Under the pieces are notes generated by a model. That model made no database searches, was not told the DNA's origin, and saw nothing but the letters and a program-made list of their open reading frames with translations. Positions 51,016 to 60,833 of a stretch of 64,000 bases of DNA are shown piece after piece. The stretch is from Lysobacteraceae bacterium (GTDB lineage: Bacteria > Pseudomonadota > Gammaproteobacteria > Xanthomonadales > Xanthomonadaceae): assembly GCA_003241895.1 (NCBI GenBank), contig QBLY01000013.1, positions 1 through 64,000 of the forward strand, written 5' to 3'. The position numbers and the translations under genes were made by a program. Position 1 is the stretch's first letter. Each line of letters starts with the position of its first letter.

Positions 51016-51663
51016 TCAAACCTTTTTCAGCACGATGTCGAACGCGCCGGCCGGCGCAGAACCAGCGCTGGCGGCGAAGGCGACGGTGACGCGGGCGCGG
51101 TGCTCGGGCGACAGTTCGTTCCACAGCAGGTCCACGTCGTTGAGCGCTTCGCCGGCGAAGTACATCTGCGTGGTGATCTCGCGGTAGCCGCGCTGCGCAA
51201 CCTTGAAGTGGATGTGCGGCGGCCGCGACCAGCCTTCGCGTACCGGGTAGTGGCCAGGCTTGATGGTCCTGACGCGATAGCGACCCTGTGCGTCAGTCAC
51301 AAGGCGCGCCCAGCCCTGGAAGTTCGGGTCCAGCGGCGCGGGATTGGGGTCGGCCTCGTGGTCGTAGCGACCAGCGTGGTTGGCCTGCCAGACGTCCACC
51401 CGCGCGCCGGGCACGGGCAAGCCCGACTCGTCGACCACCCGCCCGCTGATCTCGACAACTTCGCCGAGCGCCGATTCGCTCTGGCCCTCGACGCGGGTCA
51501 GGTCCAGGTCCTTGTCGGCTTGGTCCTTCTTCGGGAAAAACGGCCCCTCGGTCTGGGCCGGCGTCAGCCCGGTCGCCATGAGCGGGGCGCTGGCCACCGC
51601 CGCCATGGCACCCAGTCCACACTGAATCAGGCGGCGTCGGGACAAACGCTTTTCGATGGGCAT
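51016..51663 (-). CDS. Tat-exported intradiol ring-cleavage dioxygenase
   Basis: A 215-residue enzyme with the protocatechuate 3,4-dioxygenase fold. The four non-heme Fe(III) ligands are in place: Y100 (AGRYDHEAD), Y139 (KPGHYPV), H150 and H152 (RPPHIHFKV). The N-terminus has a twin-arginine motif SRRRLIQCG (8-16) and a hydrophobic segment ending APLMA, pointing to export of the folded iron enzyme. Cytosolic catechol and protocatechuate dioxygenases lack this. The substrate of the exported class is not established. No other aromatic-degradation gene is nearby. Confidence 0.9.
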   Translation of the reverse strand: MPIEKRLSRRRLIQCGLGAMAAVASAPLMATGLTPAQTEGPFFPKKDQADKDLDLTRVEGQSESALGEVVEISGRVVDESGLPVPGARVDVWQANHAGRYDHEADPNPAPLDPNFQGWARLVTDAQGRYRVRTIKPGHYPVREGWSRPPHIHFKVAQRGYREITTQMYFAGEALNDVDLLWNELSPEHRARVTVAFAASAGSAPAGAFDIVLKKV

Positions 51664-51907
51664 CGCAACCTCCAGGGCGGCACAGCGGCGTGGGACCTGT
51701 CAAAGGCAACGCGATGCAGCAGAGGCCTCGGCCATTGGGCTGGGGACTCACCGGCATGCAATAGGAAGGGACGGCGCCGGCCAGCCGGGCAATTAGCCCG
51801 GGCGGCTGCGGCGGCGCGGCCGCAAAGCCACGGCTGGCGCGGCCCCGAGGGCTGGCACGGTTCCTGCTGCTGGTTTGGGTACGCCCCCCGCAACGGAGCC
51901 TCCCGCC

Positions 51908-52105
51908 ATGACCGTACTGATGCGTGAAGACATGAACGACGCCGATGTCGCTTGGGCGGCCGCCGATGCCTGCGTGGGGCGGGTAGCCGACGAATTGCTG
52001 CGCGCGCGCCACACCATGGGCGTCGAACGTGAGGCCGCAACGTCGTCGCCGAACAAGCGTGACGTTATCGATCCGGCCGTGCTGCGCGCGCGGGGCGCCC
52101 TGTGA
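51908..52105 (+). CDS. Small hypothetical protein coupled to the next gene
   Basis: A 65-residue acidic/alanine-rich soluble protein (MTVLMREDMNDADVAWAAAD, ending DPAVLRARGAL) of no recognised family. Support for its being real: GGAG 9 nt before the ATG, and its TGA overlapping the GTG of the next gene as GTGA. The short size and lack of homology judgement keep confidence moderate. It could serve as a leader peptide or as a partner of the exported protein that follows. Confidence 0.5.
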   Translation: MTVLMREDMNDADVAWAAADACVGRVADELLRARHTMGVEREAATSSPNKRDVIDPAVLRARGAL

Positions 52106-52755
52106 TAGCGCGAGCGCTGGCGGCGATCGCCCTGATTGCATCGGTCGGCTTCGTCTCGCCCATGGCGGAACCTGCGCCCGCAGGCGTCGTCGCCAAGGCC
52201 ATCGTCACGAGCGACCCGCTGGTACGGCTGCATGACGCGGTCGAAAACGCGACCCATCGCCATGTGCCCGGCGCGTCGGGCAGCAACTGGGTCCTGCATC
52301 GCGTGGATCGTTCGGAGCCCGGCATCGACGGCCGCGAGTTCGTCGTCGCCACCGGCGTAATCACCACGGCCGGGGCGCCCGACACCCGCATGAGGCTCAC
52401 CGGCTTCTACGACGCGACCACCGGCAAGCTGGCGCGGGTGTCGTACAGGCTGCAGCCGGCAGCCCCCACGGCACTCGCCCCCGAGACCGACTGGAGCGTG
52501 CAGCTGGCGGTGCAGCGCGCGTTCGCCCAGGTGCTGCCCGACCAGACCCCGTCCTTCGCGCTGGACTCGGCCCAGTCCTCGCGCGTGGAAGGCGGCGGCA
52601 GGCGCTTTGAAGGTTCGGGCATCGGCACCTGGGACAACAACGACGCGCGCTTTGTTTCTTTCGAACTGACGCTGTCGGCGCGAGGCGAACTGGTGGAGTT
52701 CGACTACAGCACGCCCGGCCTGGGCGAGGACGCTGAATACGTCGCGGAGCACTGA
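52102..52755 (+). CDS. Exported hypothetical protein
   Basis: A 217-residue protein with an N-terminal hydrophobic signal segment (MIARALAAIALIASVGFVSP) and a mature part rich in beta-strand patterns (NWVLHRVDRSEPG, REFVVATGVITTAG, RLTGFYDATTGKLARVSYRL, GTWDNNDARFVSFELTLSA). No domain was recognised and it has no cysteines in the mature part. It starts GTG in a 4-bp overlap with the small gene upstream. An M16 protease gene follows after 81 nt on the same strand. Confidence 0.65.
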   Translation: MIARALAAIALIASVGFVSPMAEPAPAGVVAKAIVTSDPLVRLHDAVENATHRHVPGASGSNWVLHRVDRSEPGIDGREFVVATGVITTAGAPDTRMRLTGFYDATTGKLARVSYRLQPAAPTALAPETDWSVQLAVQRAFAQVLPDQTPSFALDSAQSSRVEGGGRRFEGSGIGTWDNNDARFVSFELTLSARGELVEFDYSTPGLGEDAEYVAEH

Positions 52756-52836
52756 GCCCCCGGGCGGGGCCCGCACACTGGGCAAGCCCCGGCAGGGTCG
52801 CTAGATTAGGCGTCCGATCCCGCCCAAGAGCCCACC

Positions 52837-55590
52837 ATGCGCCGACTGACGCTGATCGCCACCCTGCTGGTGGCGACCGCCCTGCCCGCCACCTTCGCCA
52901 CCGCGCAGACCGGCGCCGCCGGCAGCACCGACGAGTACCTCGCTCCGCTGCGCATCGCCCACCATAAATTCGTGCTCGACAACGGCCTGACTGTGCTGGT
53001 GCACGAAGACCCCAGCGTGCCGCTGGTGGGCGTGAACCTGTGGTACCACGTCGGCTCGCGCAACGAAGTGCGCGGCCGCACCGGCTTCGCGCACCTGTTC
53101 GAGCACTTTTTCTTCAACGGCAGCGAAAACTACCCGCACGGCTTCCGCGAAGCCATGGACGACCTGGGCGCGAACAACCGCAACGGCACCACCAGCACCG
53201 ACCGCACCAATTTCTTCGAGGACGTGCCGACCTCGGCGCTCGAGCGCACGCTGTACCTGGAAGCCGACCGCATGGGCTTCCTGGCCGGCAACCTCAGCCA
53301 GGAAATGCTGGAGCGCGAACGCGGCGTGGTGAAGAACGAAAAGCGCCAGGGCGAGAACCAGCCCTACGGCCGCGTCTGGCCGCGCATTTCGGAAACCATG
53401 TATCCGTACTCGCATCCCTACAGCTGGTCCACCATCGGCAGCATGGCCGACCTGGACGCGGCCAAGATGGAAGACATCCGCCAGTGGTACGCCGACTACT
53501 ACGGCCCCAACAATGCCGTGCTTTCCCTGGCCGGCGACATTACCCTGGCCCAGGCCAAGTCGCTGGTGACGAAGTACTTCGGCGGCATTGCGCCGGGCAA
53601 GCCCATTGCGCGCCAGCGCGAATGGGTACCCACGCTGGACGCCAACATCCGTGACTCCATGCAGGACCAGGTGCCGCAGACGCGCATTTACCGCGCCTGG
53701 CACCTGCCCCCGATGGGCCACCGCGCCACCCACGCCATGCAGCTGTTCGGCAGCGTGCTGGCCGGCAGCGAAAGCTCGCTGCTGGAGCGCCAGCTGGTGT
53801 TCGACAAGGGCCTGGCCACCAGCGTGCAGGCCGGCGTGCAGGACAGTGAATTGGCCAGCCTGTTCCTGGTGGTCGCCAGCGTGCGGCCGGGCGTGGACCC
53901 GGCCGATCTGGAGCGCGAACTGGATGCGCTGCTGGCGAAGTCGCTGGCGCAGCTGCCCGACACGGCGGCCATCGATCGCGCCCGCACCGGTGAAGTGGCG
54001 GCCTTCGTGCGTGGCAAGGAGCGCCTGGGCGGCTTCGGCGGCCGCTCCGACGTGCTGGCCGAAAGCACCACTTATTTCGGCGACCCCGAAGGCTACCTGG
54101 AGCGCTTCCGCGACTACCGCGCCATCACCGCGGCCGAGCTGCGCGACACCGCCCGCACCTGGCTGTCGCGCCCCAGCTACACGCTGCAGGTGGACCCGTT
54201 CCCGGCGCTCAAGGCCACCGCTAGCGACCTCGACCGCTCCAAGCTGCCCCCGCTGCTGGTGTCACCCAACGTGACGTTCCCGCAGGTGCAGCGCGCCACG
54301 CTGTCCAATGGCCTCAAAGTGGTGCTGCTCGAGCGCCACTCGGCGCCGCTGGTGAACATGATGCTCGCCGTGGACGCCGGCATCGCCGCCGACCCCGCCG
54401 ACGCGCGCGGCACCGCAAATTTCGCGCTCGAGCTGCTGCTCAAGGGCACCCGCACGCGCGACGCGTTCCGCATCGCCGACGAGCGCGACGCGCTGGGCGC
54501 GCAGCTGTCGGTGGGCAATGCGCTCGACCAGTCCGTCGTGCGCCTGGGCGCCCTGCGCAGCAACCTCGCCGGCTCGCTGGACCTGATGGCCGACGTGGCG
54601 ATGAACCCGGCCTTCCCCGCCGACATGGTGGACCTGCAGCGCAAGCAGCAGCTGGCCGCCATCGCCCAGCAGAAGGCCAACCCGGGCGCGGTGGCGCAGC
54701 GCGTGCTGCCGACGCTGCTCTATGCGCCGGGGCACCCGTATGCCGGGCCGGGCGGTGGACTGGGCACGGACGCGACGGTGGCCGCGCTGTCCCGCCAGTC
54801 GCTGTCGGACTGGCACGCGCGCTGGTTCGTGCCTTCGAACGCCACCTTGGTGGCCGCCGGCGACGTCACCCTGCCCGAACTGGTTCGCGAACTCGAGCGC
54901 AGCTTCGGCGGATGGCGCGGCGGCACAGCGCCGGCCAAGGCGGTGGGCCCCAGCACGTCGCCCGGACGCGGCGTGGTGCACCTGATCGACAAGCCCGGTG
55001 CACCGCAGACCGTGATCGTGGCGGCGCAACTGGCCTCGCCCTCGGGCCAGGGCGACGACCTGGCGCTGGAAACGGTGATGCGCAACTTCGGCGGCATGGC
55101 CACCGCGCGCCTCAACCGCAACCTGCGGCTGGACAAGCACTGGTCGTACGGTGCCTACGGCGGCGTGAATGCGGCGCGGGGCCCGCGCACCTTCGTGGTG
55201 AACGCGCCGGTGCAGACCGACAAGACCAAGGAAGCCATCATCGAAGTAGTACGCGAGATCAAGGGCGTGGCCGGCGAGCGGCCGCTGGCGGGCGAGGAAT
55301 ACGACAGCATCCTGCGCAGCCAGGTGGCGCGCCTGCCCGGCCGCTATGAAACCCTGGACTCGCTGTTGGCCGCGGCGATGGACATCGTCAACACCGGCCG
55401 CGATCCGGCTTACTACGCCGACTACGCCAGGAACCTGTCGGCGCTGCAGCCCGCGGCGCTGAACGCGGCGGCGGCCGGCGTGGTCAAGCCGGGTGAACTG
55501 ACCTGGGTGATCGTGGGCGACCTGGACGTGATCGAGGCCGGCGTGCGCGAGCTCGACTTGGGCGAGGTGCTGCGCATTACCGTGGAGTGA
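52837..55590 (+). CDS. Periplasmic M16 family zinc metallopeptidase (pitrilysin/insulinase type)
   Basis: A 917-residue exported peptidase with a signal peptide (residues 1-~23, ending TFATA). It has two M16 modules in one chain. The first has the inverted zinc site HLFEH (86-90) and the downstream glutamate region LERERGVVKNEKRQGEN. The second (from ~residue 485, ATLSNGLKVVLLERH) lacks HxxEH, as usual for the non-catalytic half. Family members degrade peptides up to several kDa in the periplasm. It stands alone, followed by a convergent SDR gene 42 nt away. Confidence 0.93.
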   Translation: MRRLTLIATLLVATALPATFATAQTGAAGSTDEYLAPLRIAHHKFVLDNGLTVLVHEDPSVPLVGVNLWYHVGSRNEVRGRTGFAHLFEHFFFNGSENYPHGFREAMDDLGANNRNGTTSTDRTNFFEDVPTSALERTLYLEADRMGFLAGNLSQEMLERERGVVKNEKRQGENQPYGRVWPRISETMYPYSHPYSWSTIGSMADLDAAKMEDIRQWYADYYGPNNAVLSLAGDITLAQAKSLVTKYFGGIAPGKPIARQREWVPTLDANIRDSMQDQVPQTRIYRAWHLPPMGHRATHAMQLFGSVLAGSESSLLERQLVFDKGLATSVQAGVQDSELASLFLVVASVRPGVDPADLERELDALLAKSLAQLPDTAAIDRARTGEVAAFVRGKERLGGFGGRSDVLAESTTYFGDPEGYLERFRDYRAITAAELRDTARTWLSRPSYTLQVDPFPALKATASDLDRSKLPPLLVSPNVTFPQVQRATLSNGLKVVLLERHSAPLVNMMLAVDAGIAADPADARGTANFALELLLKGTRTRDAFRIADERDALGAQLSVGNALDQSVVRLGALRSNLAGSLDLMADVAMNPAFPADMVDLQRKQQLAAIAQQKANPGAVAQRVLPTLLYAPGHPYAGPGGGLGTDATVAALSRQSLSDWHARWFVPSNATLVAAGDVTLPELVRELERSFGGWRGGTAPAKAVGPSTSPGRGVVHLIDKPGAPQTVIVAAQLASPSGQGDDLALETVMRNFGGMATARLNRNLRLDKHWSYGAYGGVNAARGPRTFVVNAPVQTDKTKEAIIEVVREIKGVAGERPLAGEEYDSILRSQVARLPGRYETLDSLLAAAMDIVNTGRDPAYYADYARNLSALQPAALNAAAAGVVKPGELTWVIVGDLDVIEAGVRELDLGEVLRITVE

Positions 55591-55632
55591 GGCGCAGCGC
55601 GGCGCTTGGCCGCGTGGTGGCGCGTGGCGAAG

Positions 55633-56538
55633 CTAGGGCTTCGCCGCGACGCCGGTCAGCTCCGCGCTCAGCGCCACCAGGCGCTTGCGGGCCGGGGCAT
55701 CCGAAGGCTGGGGGTCCCTCGGCGACGTCGGTTTACCGTCCCGGTAAAACGCGCCGGGCTGCAGCGCGGGCGCCAGGATCAGCCCCATCACGTGGTCGCG
55801 GCCTTCGGCGATGGTGGCGCGCGGCTGCACGCCCAACCCGCGCACCATCGTCGTGTCCATCATCGTGGCCGGGTGGAGCGCAATCATGGTGATGCCGTCG
55901 GCGGCGAAGGCCGGCGCCAATGCCACCGTCATCGTCACCTGCGCCAGCTTGCTCTGGCCGTAGCCGCGGGCCGCGGCGCCGGGCTTTTCCAGCATCACGT
56001 CGTCGAAATCAATCGCATTGGCGCTGCCCGAGGCGACGTTGACGATGCGCGAGGGAGTGGCCGCGGCCAGGTTCGGCCGCAGCGTGTTCACCAGCACCCA
56101 GCCCGCGAGGTAGTTCACGGCGAACTGCATCTCGTGGCCGTCGGCGCTGGTGCGGCGCGGTTGGCTGCCTTTGAAGGCCACGCCGGCGTTGTTCACCAGC
56201 AGGTCCAACCGGGGATGGTCCTTGGCGATCACGTCGGCAAAATCGCGCACCGCCTGCAGCGAGGCGAAGTCGGCGGCGTAGAAGCGCGCGGACCCCTTGC
56301 CCGACTTCCTGATTTGAGCCACCACCGCTTGGCCGCGCTCGGCGTTGCGGCCGTGCACGATCACGTGGGCGCCGTCGGCGGCCAGCGCCAGCGCGAGCTC
56401 ACGCCCCAGGCCGTCGGTGGAACCGGTGACCAGCACGGTCTTGCCGGCGTAGGACAGCGGCGGCGGGGCGTCCGCCGCGTGCGCGGCCCCTAGGAAACAC
56501 AGCACCACCGCGGCGATCCACGGGAAGGAAAGGCGCAT
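55633..56538 (-). CDS. SDR family oxidoreductase with an N-terminal signal peptide
   Basis: A 301-residue SDR. The cofactor loop [25 protein letters not shown], and the YxxxK motif in GYGQSKLAQ are intact; VNVASGS holds the serine. Ahead of the Rossmann fold is a 21-residue sequence ([21 protein letters not shown]) that looks like a cleavable Sec signal. A dinucleotide enzyme outside the cytosol is unusual, since NAD(P)H is not expected there. ATG 56538 gives this form; no later Met removes the segment without cutting into the fold. It could alternatively act as a membrane anchor. Confidence 0.85.
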   Translation of the reverse strand: MRLSFPWIAAVVLCFLGAAHAADAPPPLSYAGKTVLVTGSTDGLGRELALALAADGAHVIVHGRNAERGQAVVAQIRKSGKGSARFYAADFASLQAVRDFADVIAKDHPRLDLLVNNAGVAFKGSQPRRTSADGHEMQFAVNYLAGWVLVNTLRPNLAAATPSRIVNVASGSANAIDFDDVMLEKPGAAARGYGQSKLAQVTMTVALAPAFAADGITMIALHPATMMDTTMVRGLGVQPRATIAEGRDHVMGLILAPALQPGAFYRDGKPTSPRDPQPSDAPARKRLVALSAELTGVAAKP

Positions 56539-56642
56539 CGGCTTACTCCAACAGAGGGGACGCCGGCAGCATAGGCCGCTGCGCCGCACCCGACTACCCC
56601 GGCGCAGGCTTCGCCCGGTTACGCTCCGCGGGGAGGGCTACA

Positions 56643-57008
56643 ATGGCGCCCATGGACATCTACAAGGTTTTCCGCATCGAAGCCGCGCACCGGCTGCCCA
56701 ACGTCCCGCCCGGCCACAAGTGCGCCCGGCTGCACGGCCACTCGTTCGCAGTGGAACTGCACGTAGGCGGCACGCCCGACCCGCACACCGGCTGGATCAT
56801 GGACTTCGGCGACATCAAGGCGATCTTCAAGCCCACCTACGAGCGCCTGGACCACAACTACCTCAACGACATCCCCGGCCTGGAAAACCCCACCAGCGAA
56901 AACCTCGCGCGCTGGATCTGGGACGAGATCAAGCCCCGGCTGCCGGCCCTTTCGCTGGTGGTGGTGCACGAAACCTGCACCTCCGGCTGCCGCTACGCCG
57001 GCCACTAA
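56643..57008 (+). CDS. queD: 6-carboxy-tetrahydropterin synthase QueD
   Basis: A 121-residue enzyme of queuosine synthesis turning dihydroneopterin triphosphate into 6-carboxytetrahydropterin. The zinc histidines are H16 (IEAAHRLPN), H31 and H33 (RLHGHSF), and the catalytic Cys is C27 in [15 protein letters not shown]-type sequence is seen as [10 protein letters not shown], and LDHNYLN follows. GGAGGG 5 nt before ATG 56643 favours this start; ATG 56652 is also possible. A perfect 63-bp inverted repeat follows the stop. Confidence 0.95.
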   Translation: MAPMDIYKVFRIEAAHRLPNVPPGHKCARLHGHSFAVELHVGGTPDPHTGWIMDFGDIKAIFKPTYERLDHNYLNDIPGLENPTSENLARWIWDEIKPRLPALSLVVVHETCTSGCRYAGH

Positions 57009-57014
57009 CCGCCA

Positions 57015-57077
57015 AAAAAAAAGGGGTCAGAGAATATATTTGTTTAAAACAAATATATTCTCTGACCCCTTTTTTTT
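57015..57077. repeat. Perfect 63-bp inverted repeat, GGGGTCAG family, copy 4
   Basis: Two 31-bp arms without a mismatch (57015-57045 and 57047-57077) around a single A. The arm reads eight A, then GGGGTCAGAGAATATATTTG, then TTT. It starts 6 nt behind the queD stop and ends 10 nt before the tetR stop, so as RNA it is a bidirectional terminator with an 8-T tail on either strand. It shares GGGGTCAG with the other three copies but has an AT-rich interior instead of GTTCACTTA. Confidence 0.93.
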
Positions 57078-57087
57078 GCCACGCGCC

Positions 57088-57708
57088 TCAGGTCAGCAGC
57101 TTGTCGCATACCGCGTAGAGGCTGCTGCGTAGCTGCTGCGGATCCATGGACGGGTCGCGGATCCAGTTCAGGATCGCGCCGTCCACCAGGCAGCGCAGCG
57201 CGATGGTTCGTTGCTGGACCTGCACGTCGTCCAGCGCCCGTCCCGAGGTCCGCGCATCGCGGCGGATGACGTCCGACAGGTCACACCACACCGACTGCGC
57301 GTTGCTGGCCAGAACGGCCGCCACGTCGGGGTCGCGGGTGGCTTCGGCGGTGATCTCGAGGAACAGGATCGGGTCGAACTCACGGTCGAACGTGCCGCTT
57401 CGCGCGCGCCAGCGCTCCAGCTTTTCCATCACCATGTCCACCAGCTCATGGCAGGACCCGACGCCCGCCAGCGCCTCGCCGCGACCCTGCCGCTGTTCGT
57501 CCACGATGGCGTGCACGATCGCCGCCTTGTTGGTGAAGTAGCGGTAGATCAGACCCTGGCTCATGCCCGCCGCTTCGGCGATGGCGGCGATGCTGGCGCC
57601 GTTGAAGCCGCGCTCGGTGAAGGCGATGCGTGCGGCGTCGAGGATGCGCGTGCGCTGTGCCCGTGCCCGCAATTCGGCCTTGCTCAGCGGGGTGGCCGCG
57701 AGGTTCAT
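57088..57708 (-). CDS. TetR family regulator of the efflux operon
   Basis: A 206-residue TetR repressor: N-terminal helix-turn-helix [20 protein letters not shown], then [20 protein letters not shown], and a ligand-binding helical C-terminal domain (MVMEKLERW and onward). ATG 57708 overlaps the pump stop by 4 bp, which puts the repressor last in the operon adaptor-pump-TetR. A 20-bp inverted repeat at 62086-62105, in front of the adaptor gene, is the likely binding site. The operon would then be under negative feedback by its own last product. Confidence 0.93.
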   Translation of the reverse strand: MNLAATPLSKAELRARAQRTRILDAARIAFTERGFNGASIAAIAEAAGMSQGLIYRYFTNKAAIVHAIVDEQRQGRGEALAGVGSCHELVDMVMEKLERWRARSGTFDREFDPILFLEITAEATRDPDVAAVLASNAQSVWCDLSDVIRRDARTSGRALDDVQVQQRTIALRCLVDGAILNWIRDPSMDPQQLRSSLYAVCDKLLT

Positions 57709-60700
57709 GACGTGGCCTTCCGACGCGTCGTCAATCGACGCACCGCCACGAAGAACAGCGGGATGAAGAAGATGCCCAGGAAGGTGCCCGCCAGCATGCC
57801 GCCCACCACGCCGGTGCCGATCGCGCGCTGCGCACCCGAGCCGGCGCCGGTGGCCAGCGCCAGCGGCAGCACGCCGAAGCCGAACGCGATCGATGTCATC
57901 AGGATCGGCCGCAGGCGGTCGCCAATGGCGGCCAGCGTGCCCTCCACCAGGTCCATGCCCTTCTCGACGTTGGCCTTGGCGAATTCGATGATCAGCACCG
58001 CGTTCTTCGACGACAGGCCCACCGTGGTCAGCATGCCGACCTGGAAGTAGACGTCGCGTTCCAGCCCGCGCATCCACGTGAACAGCACCGTGCCCAGGAT
58101 GCCCAGCGGCACCACCAGCAGCACCGAGGTCGGAATGGTCCAGCTTTCATACAGCGCGGCCAGGCACAGGAACACGATCAGCACCGACAGCGCGTACAGC
58201 AGCGGCGTCTGCGCGCTGGCCACGCGCTCCTGGTAGCTCTGGCCGCTCCATTCGATGCCGAAGCCCTCCGGCAGTTCGCCGGCAATGCGCTCCATCTCGG
58301 CCATCGCGTCGCCCGAGCTGATGCCCGGGGCCGGCGTGCCGGTGATGTTCACCGCCGAGGCCCCGTTGAAGCGCTCCAGGCGCGGCGAGCCGTATTCCCA
58401 GCGGGTGGTGGCGAAGGACGAGAACGGCACCATCTCGCCGTCGGCGTTGCGCACGTACCACAGGCCGAAGTCCTCGGGCACCATGCGGAACGGCGCATCG
58501 GCCTGCACGTAGACGCGCTTCACGCGGCCGCGGTCGATGAAGTCGTCGATGTACTGGCCGCCCCAGGCCACGGTGAGGGTGCTGTTGATGTTGGCGATGG
58601 GCACGCCCAGCGCGGCTGCCTTTTCGGTGTCCACGTCGAGGCGGAACTGCGGCGTGTCCTCCTGGCCGTTGGGGCGAACGCCGGCCAGCAGCTTGCTCTG
58701 GCCCGCCGCACCCAGCATCTGGTTGCGCGCGGCCAGCAGGGCCTCGTGGCCGGCGCCGCCGTTGTCCTTGAGATAGAGGTTGAAGCCGCCCGACTGGCCC
58801 AGCTCGGTCACCGGGGGCGGGGCAAGGGCGAACACCATCGCGTCCTTGATCTGGCTGAAGGCGCCCATGGCGCGACCCACCAGCGCGTCCACGCTGGCTT
58901 CGGGCGACGTGCGTTCGTCCCAGTCCTTGAGCTTCACGAACACGATGCCGTTGTTCTGGCCGCTTCCGGCGAAGCTGAAGCCCTGTACGGAGAACGTGGA
59001 CACCACGTGGTCCTTCTCGTCCTCCAGGTAGTGCCGCTCCACCTGTTCCATCACCTTCTGCGTACGCTCCTGGGTGGCGCCCACCGGCGTCTGCACAACG
59101 GTGAACAGCACGCCCTGGTCTTCGTCGGGCAGGAAGGACGACGGCAAGCGCACGAAGATGAACACCATCACCAGCGCCAGCAGCGCATAGATGAAGAGGA
59201 ACCGACCGCTGCGCTTGAGCATCTTGCCCACGAGACCCTGGTACTTCTGGTTGCCCGCGTCGAACTTCTTGTTGAACCAGCCGAAGAAGCCCTTCTCGCC
59301 GTGGTGTTCGCCCTTCTTGAGCGGCTTGAGCATGGTGGCGCACAGGGCCGGCGTCAGCACGATGGCCACCAGCACCGACAGGCCCATCGCCGAGACGATG
59401 GTGGCGGTGAACTGGCGGTAGATCACGCCGGTGGAGCCGCTGAGGAAGGCCATCGGGATGAACACCGCCGCCAGCACCAGGCCGATGCCCACCAGGGCGC
59501 CGGTGATCTGGTCCATGGACTTGCGCGTGGCCTCGAGCGGCGACAGCCCCTCTTCGCTCATCAGGCGCTCGACGTTTTCCACCACCACGATGGCGTCGTC
59601 CACCAGCAGGCCTATGGCCAGCACCATGGCGAACATCGTCAGCATGTTGATCGAGAAGCCCAGCGCCAGCAGGATCGCCAGCGTGCCCAGCAGCACCACC
59701 GGCACGGCGATGGTGGGGATGAGCGTGGCGCGGAAGTTCTGCAGGAACAGGAAGATCACCAGGAACACCAGCACCACCGCCTCGATCAGGGTCTTGACGA
59801 CCTCCTTGATGGAAACGCGCACGAACGGCGTGGTGTCGAACGGAATGACCACCTTCAGGCCCGGCGGGAACGAAGGCTTCATTTCCTCCATCAGCGCGGC
59901 CATGCCGTCGGCGGTGGACAGCGCGTTGGCATTGGTGGCCAGCGACACCGCCACGCCCGACGCGGGCTGGCCGTTGTAGCGGCTAATCACCGAATAGCTT
60001 TCCGAGCCCAGCTCCACCCGGGCCACGTCGCCCAGGCGCAGCGCCGAGCCGTCCACGTTGCTGCGCAGGACGATGGCGCGGAACTGCTCCGGCGTCTGCA
60101 GGCGGTCCTGGGCGGTGATGGTGGCGTTGATCTGCTGGCCGTCAATGGCCGGCGTGCCGCCGAGCTGGCCCACGGCCACTTGGGCGTTCTGGGCGCGGAC
60201 CGCGGCGATCACGTCGGCCGGCGCGATCTTGTACGTGTTGAGCTTGCCCGGGTCGAGCCAGATCCGCATGGCGTACTTGCCGCCGAACACCTGCACGCTG
60301 CCCACGCCCGGCACCCGGCTGAGCGGGTCGACGATATTGGACGAGACGTAGTCGGCGATGTCGCCGCGGCTCATGCTGCCGTCCTCGGACACGAAGCCCA
60401 GCACCTGCAGGAAGCCCGAACTGGCCTTGGTGACGCCGATGCCCTGCTGCTGCACCACCTGCGGCAGCAGCGCGGTGGCGCCCTGCAGCTTGTTCTGCAC
60501 CTGCACCTGGGCGATGTCGGGGTCGGTGCCGGTCTTGAAGGTGAGCGTGACGCTGACGCTGCCGTTGGAATCGGACGTGGACGACAGGTAGTCCAGGCCG
60601 TCCAGGCCGGTCATGGACTGTTCGATCACCTGGGTGACCGAGTTCTCGACCGACTGCGCCGACGCGCCCGGGTAGCTGGCGCTGATGGTGACCGACGGCG

Positions 60701-60818
60701 GCGCGATGGTCGGGTAGCGCGAGATGGGCAGCTGGGTCAGCGCCAGCACGCCCGCCAGCATGATGATGATGGCGATGACCCACGCGAAGATGGGGCGATC
60801 AATGAAGAACCTTGCCAT
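57705..60818 (-). CDS. RND multidrug efflux permease (HAE1/AcrB type)
   Basis: A 1037-residue inner-membrane proton antiporter beginning [20 protein letters not shown] with 12 membrane helices and two large periplasmic loops. The proton-relay pair is in helix 4 ([17 protein letters not shown]), and the second-half helix motif [15 protein letters not shown] is complete. It exports amphiphilic drugs and dyes with a periplasmic adaptor and an outer-membrane channel. No channel gene is in the operon, so TolC or an equivalent must come from elsewhere. It starts 15 nt after the adaptor stop. Resembles SmeE/MexB/AcrB in length and order. Confidence 0.96.
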   Translation of the reverse strand: MARFFIDRPIFAWVIAIIIMLAGVLALTQLPISRYPTIAPPSVTISASYPGASAQSVENSVTQVIEQSMTGLDGLDYLSSTSDSNGSVSVTLTFKTGTDPDIAQVQVQNKLQGATALLPQVVQQQGIGVTKASSGFLQVLGFVSEDGSMSRGDIADYVSSNIVDPLSRVPGVGSVQVFGGKYAMRIWLDPGKLNTYKIAPADVIAAVRAQNAQVAVGQLGGTPAIDGQQINATITAQDRLQTPEQFRAIVLRSNVDGSALRLGDVARVELGSESYSVISRYNGQPASGVAVSLATNANALSTADGMAALMEEMKPSFPPGLKVVIPFDTTPFVRVSIKEVVKTLIEAVVLVFLVIFLFLQNFRATLIPTIAVPVVLLGTLAILLALGFSINMLTMFAMVLAIGLLVDDAIVVVENVERLMSEEGLSPLEATRKSMDQITGALVGIGLVLAAVFIPMAFLSGSTGVIYRQFTATIVSAMGLSVLVAIVLTPALCATMLKPLKKGEHHGEKGFFGWFNKKFDAGNQKYQGLVGKMLKRSGRFLFIYALLALVMVFIFVRLPSSFLPDEDQGVLFTVVQTPVGATQERTQKVMEQVERHYLEDEKDHVVSTFSVQGFSFAGSGQNNGIVFVKLKDWDERTSPEASVDALVGRAMGAFSQIKDAMVFALAPPPVTELGQSGGFNLYLKDNGGAGHEALLAARNQMLGAAGQSKLLAGVRPNGQEDTPQFRLDVDTEKAAALGVPIANINSTLTVAWGGQYIDDFIDRGRVKRVYVQADAPFRMVPEDFGLWYVRNADGEMVPFSSFATTRWEYGSPRLERFNGASAVNITGTPAPGISSGDAMAEMERIAGELPEGFGIEWSGQSYQERVASAQTPLLYALSVLIVFLCLAALYESWTIPTSVLLVVPLGILGTVLFTWMRGLERDVYFQVGMLTTVGLSSKNAVLIIEFAKANVEKGMDLVEGTLAAIGDRLRPILMTSIAFGFGVLPLALATGAGSGAQRAIGTGVVGGMLAGTFLGIFFIPLFFVAVRRLTTRRKATS

Positions 60819-60833
60819 GGGGATGCCCTGTCC

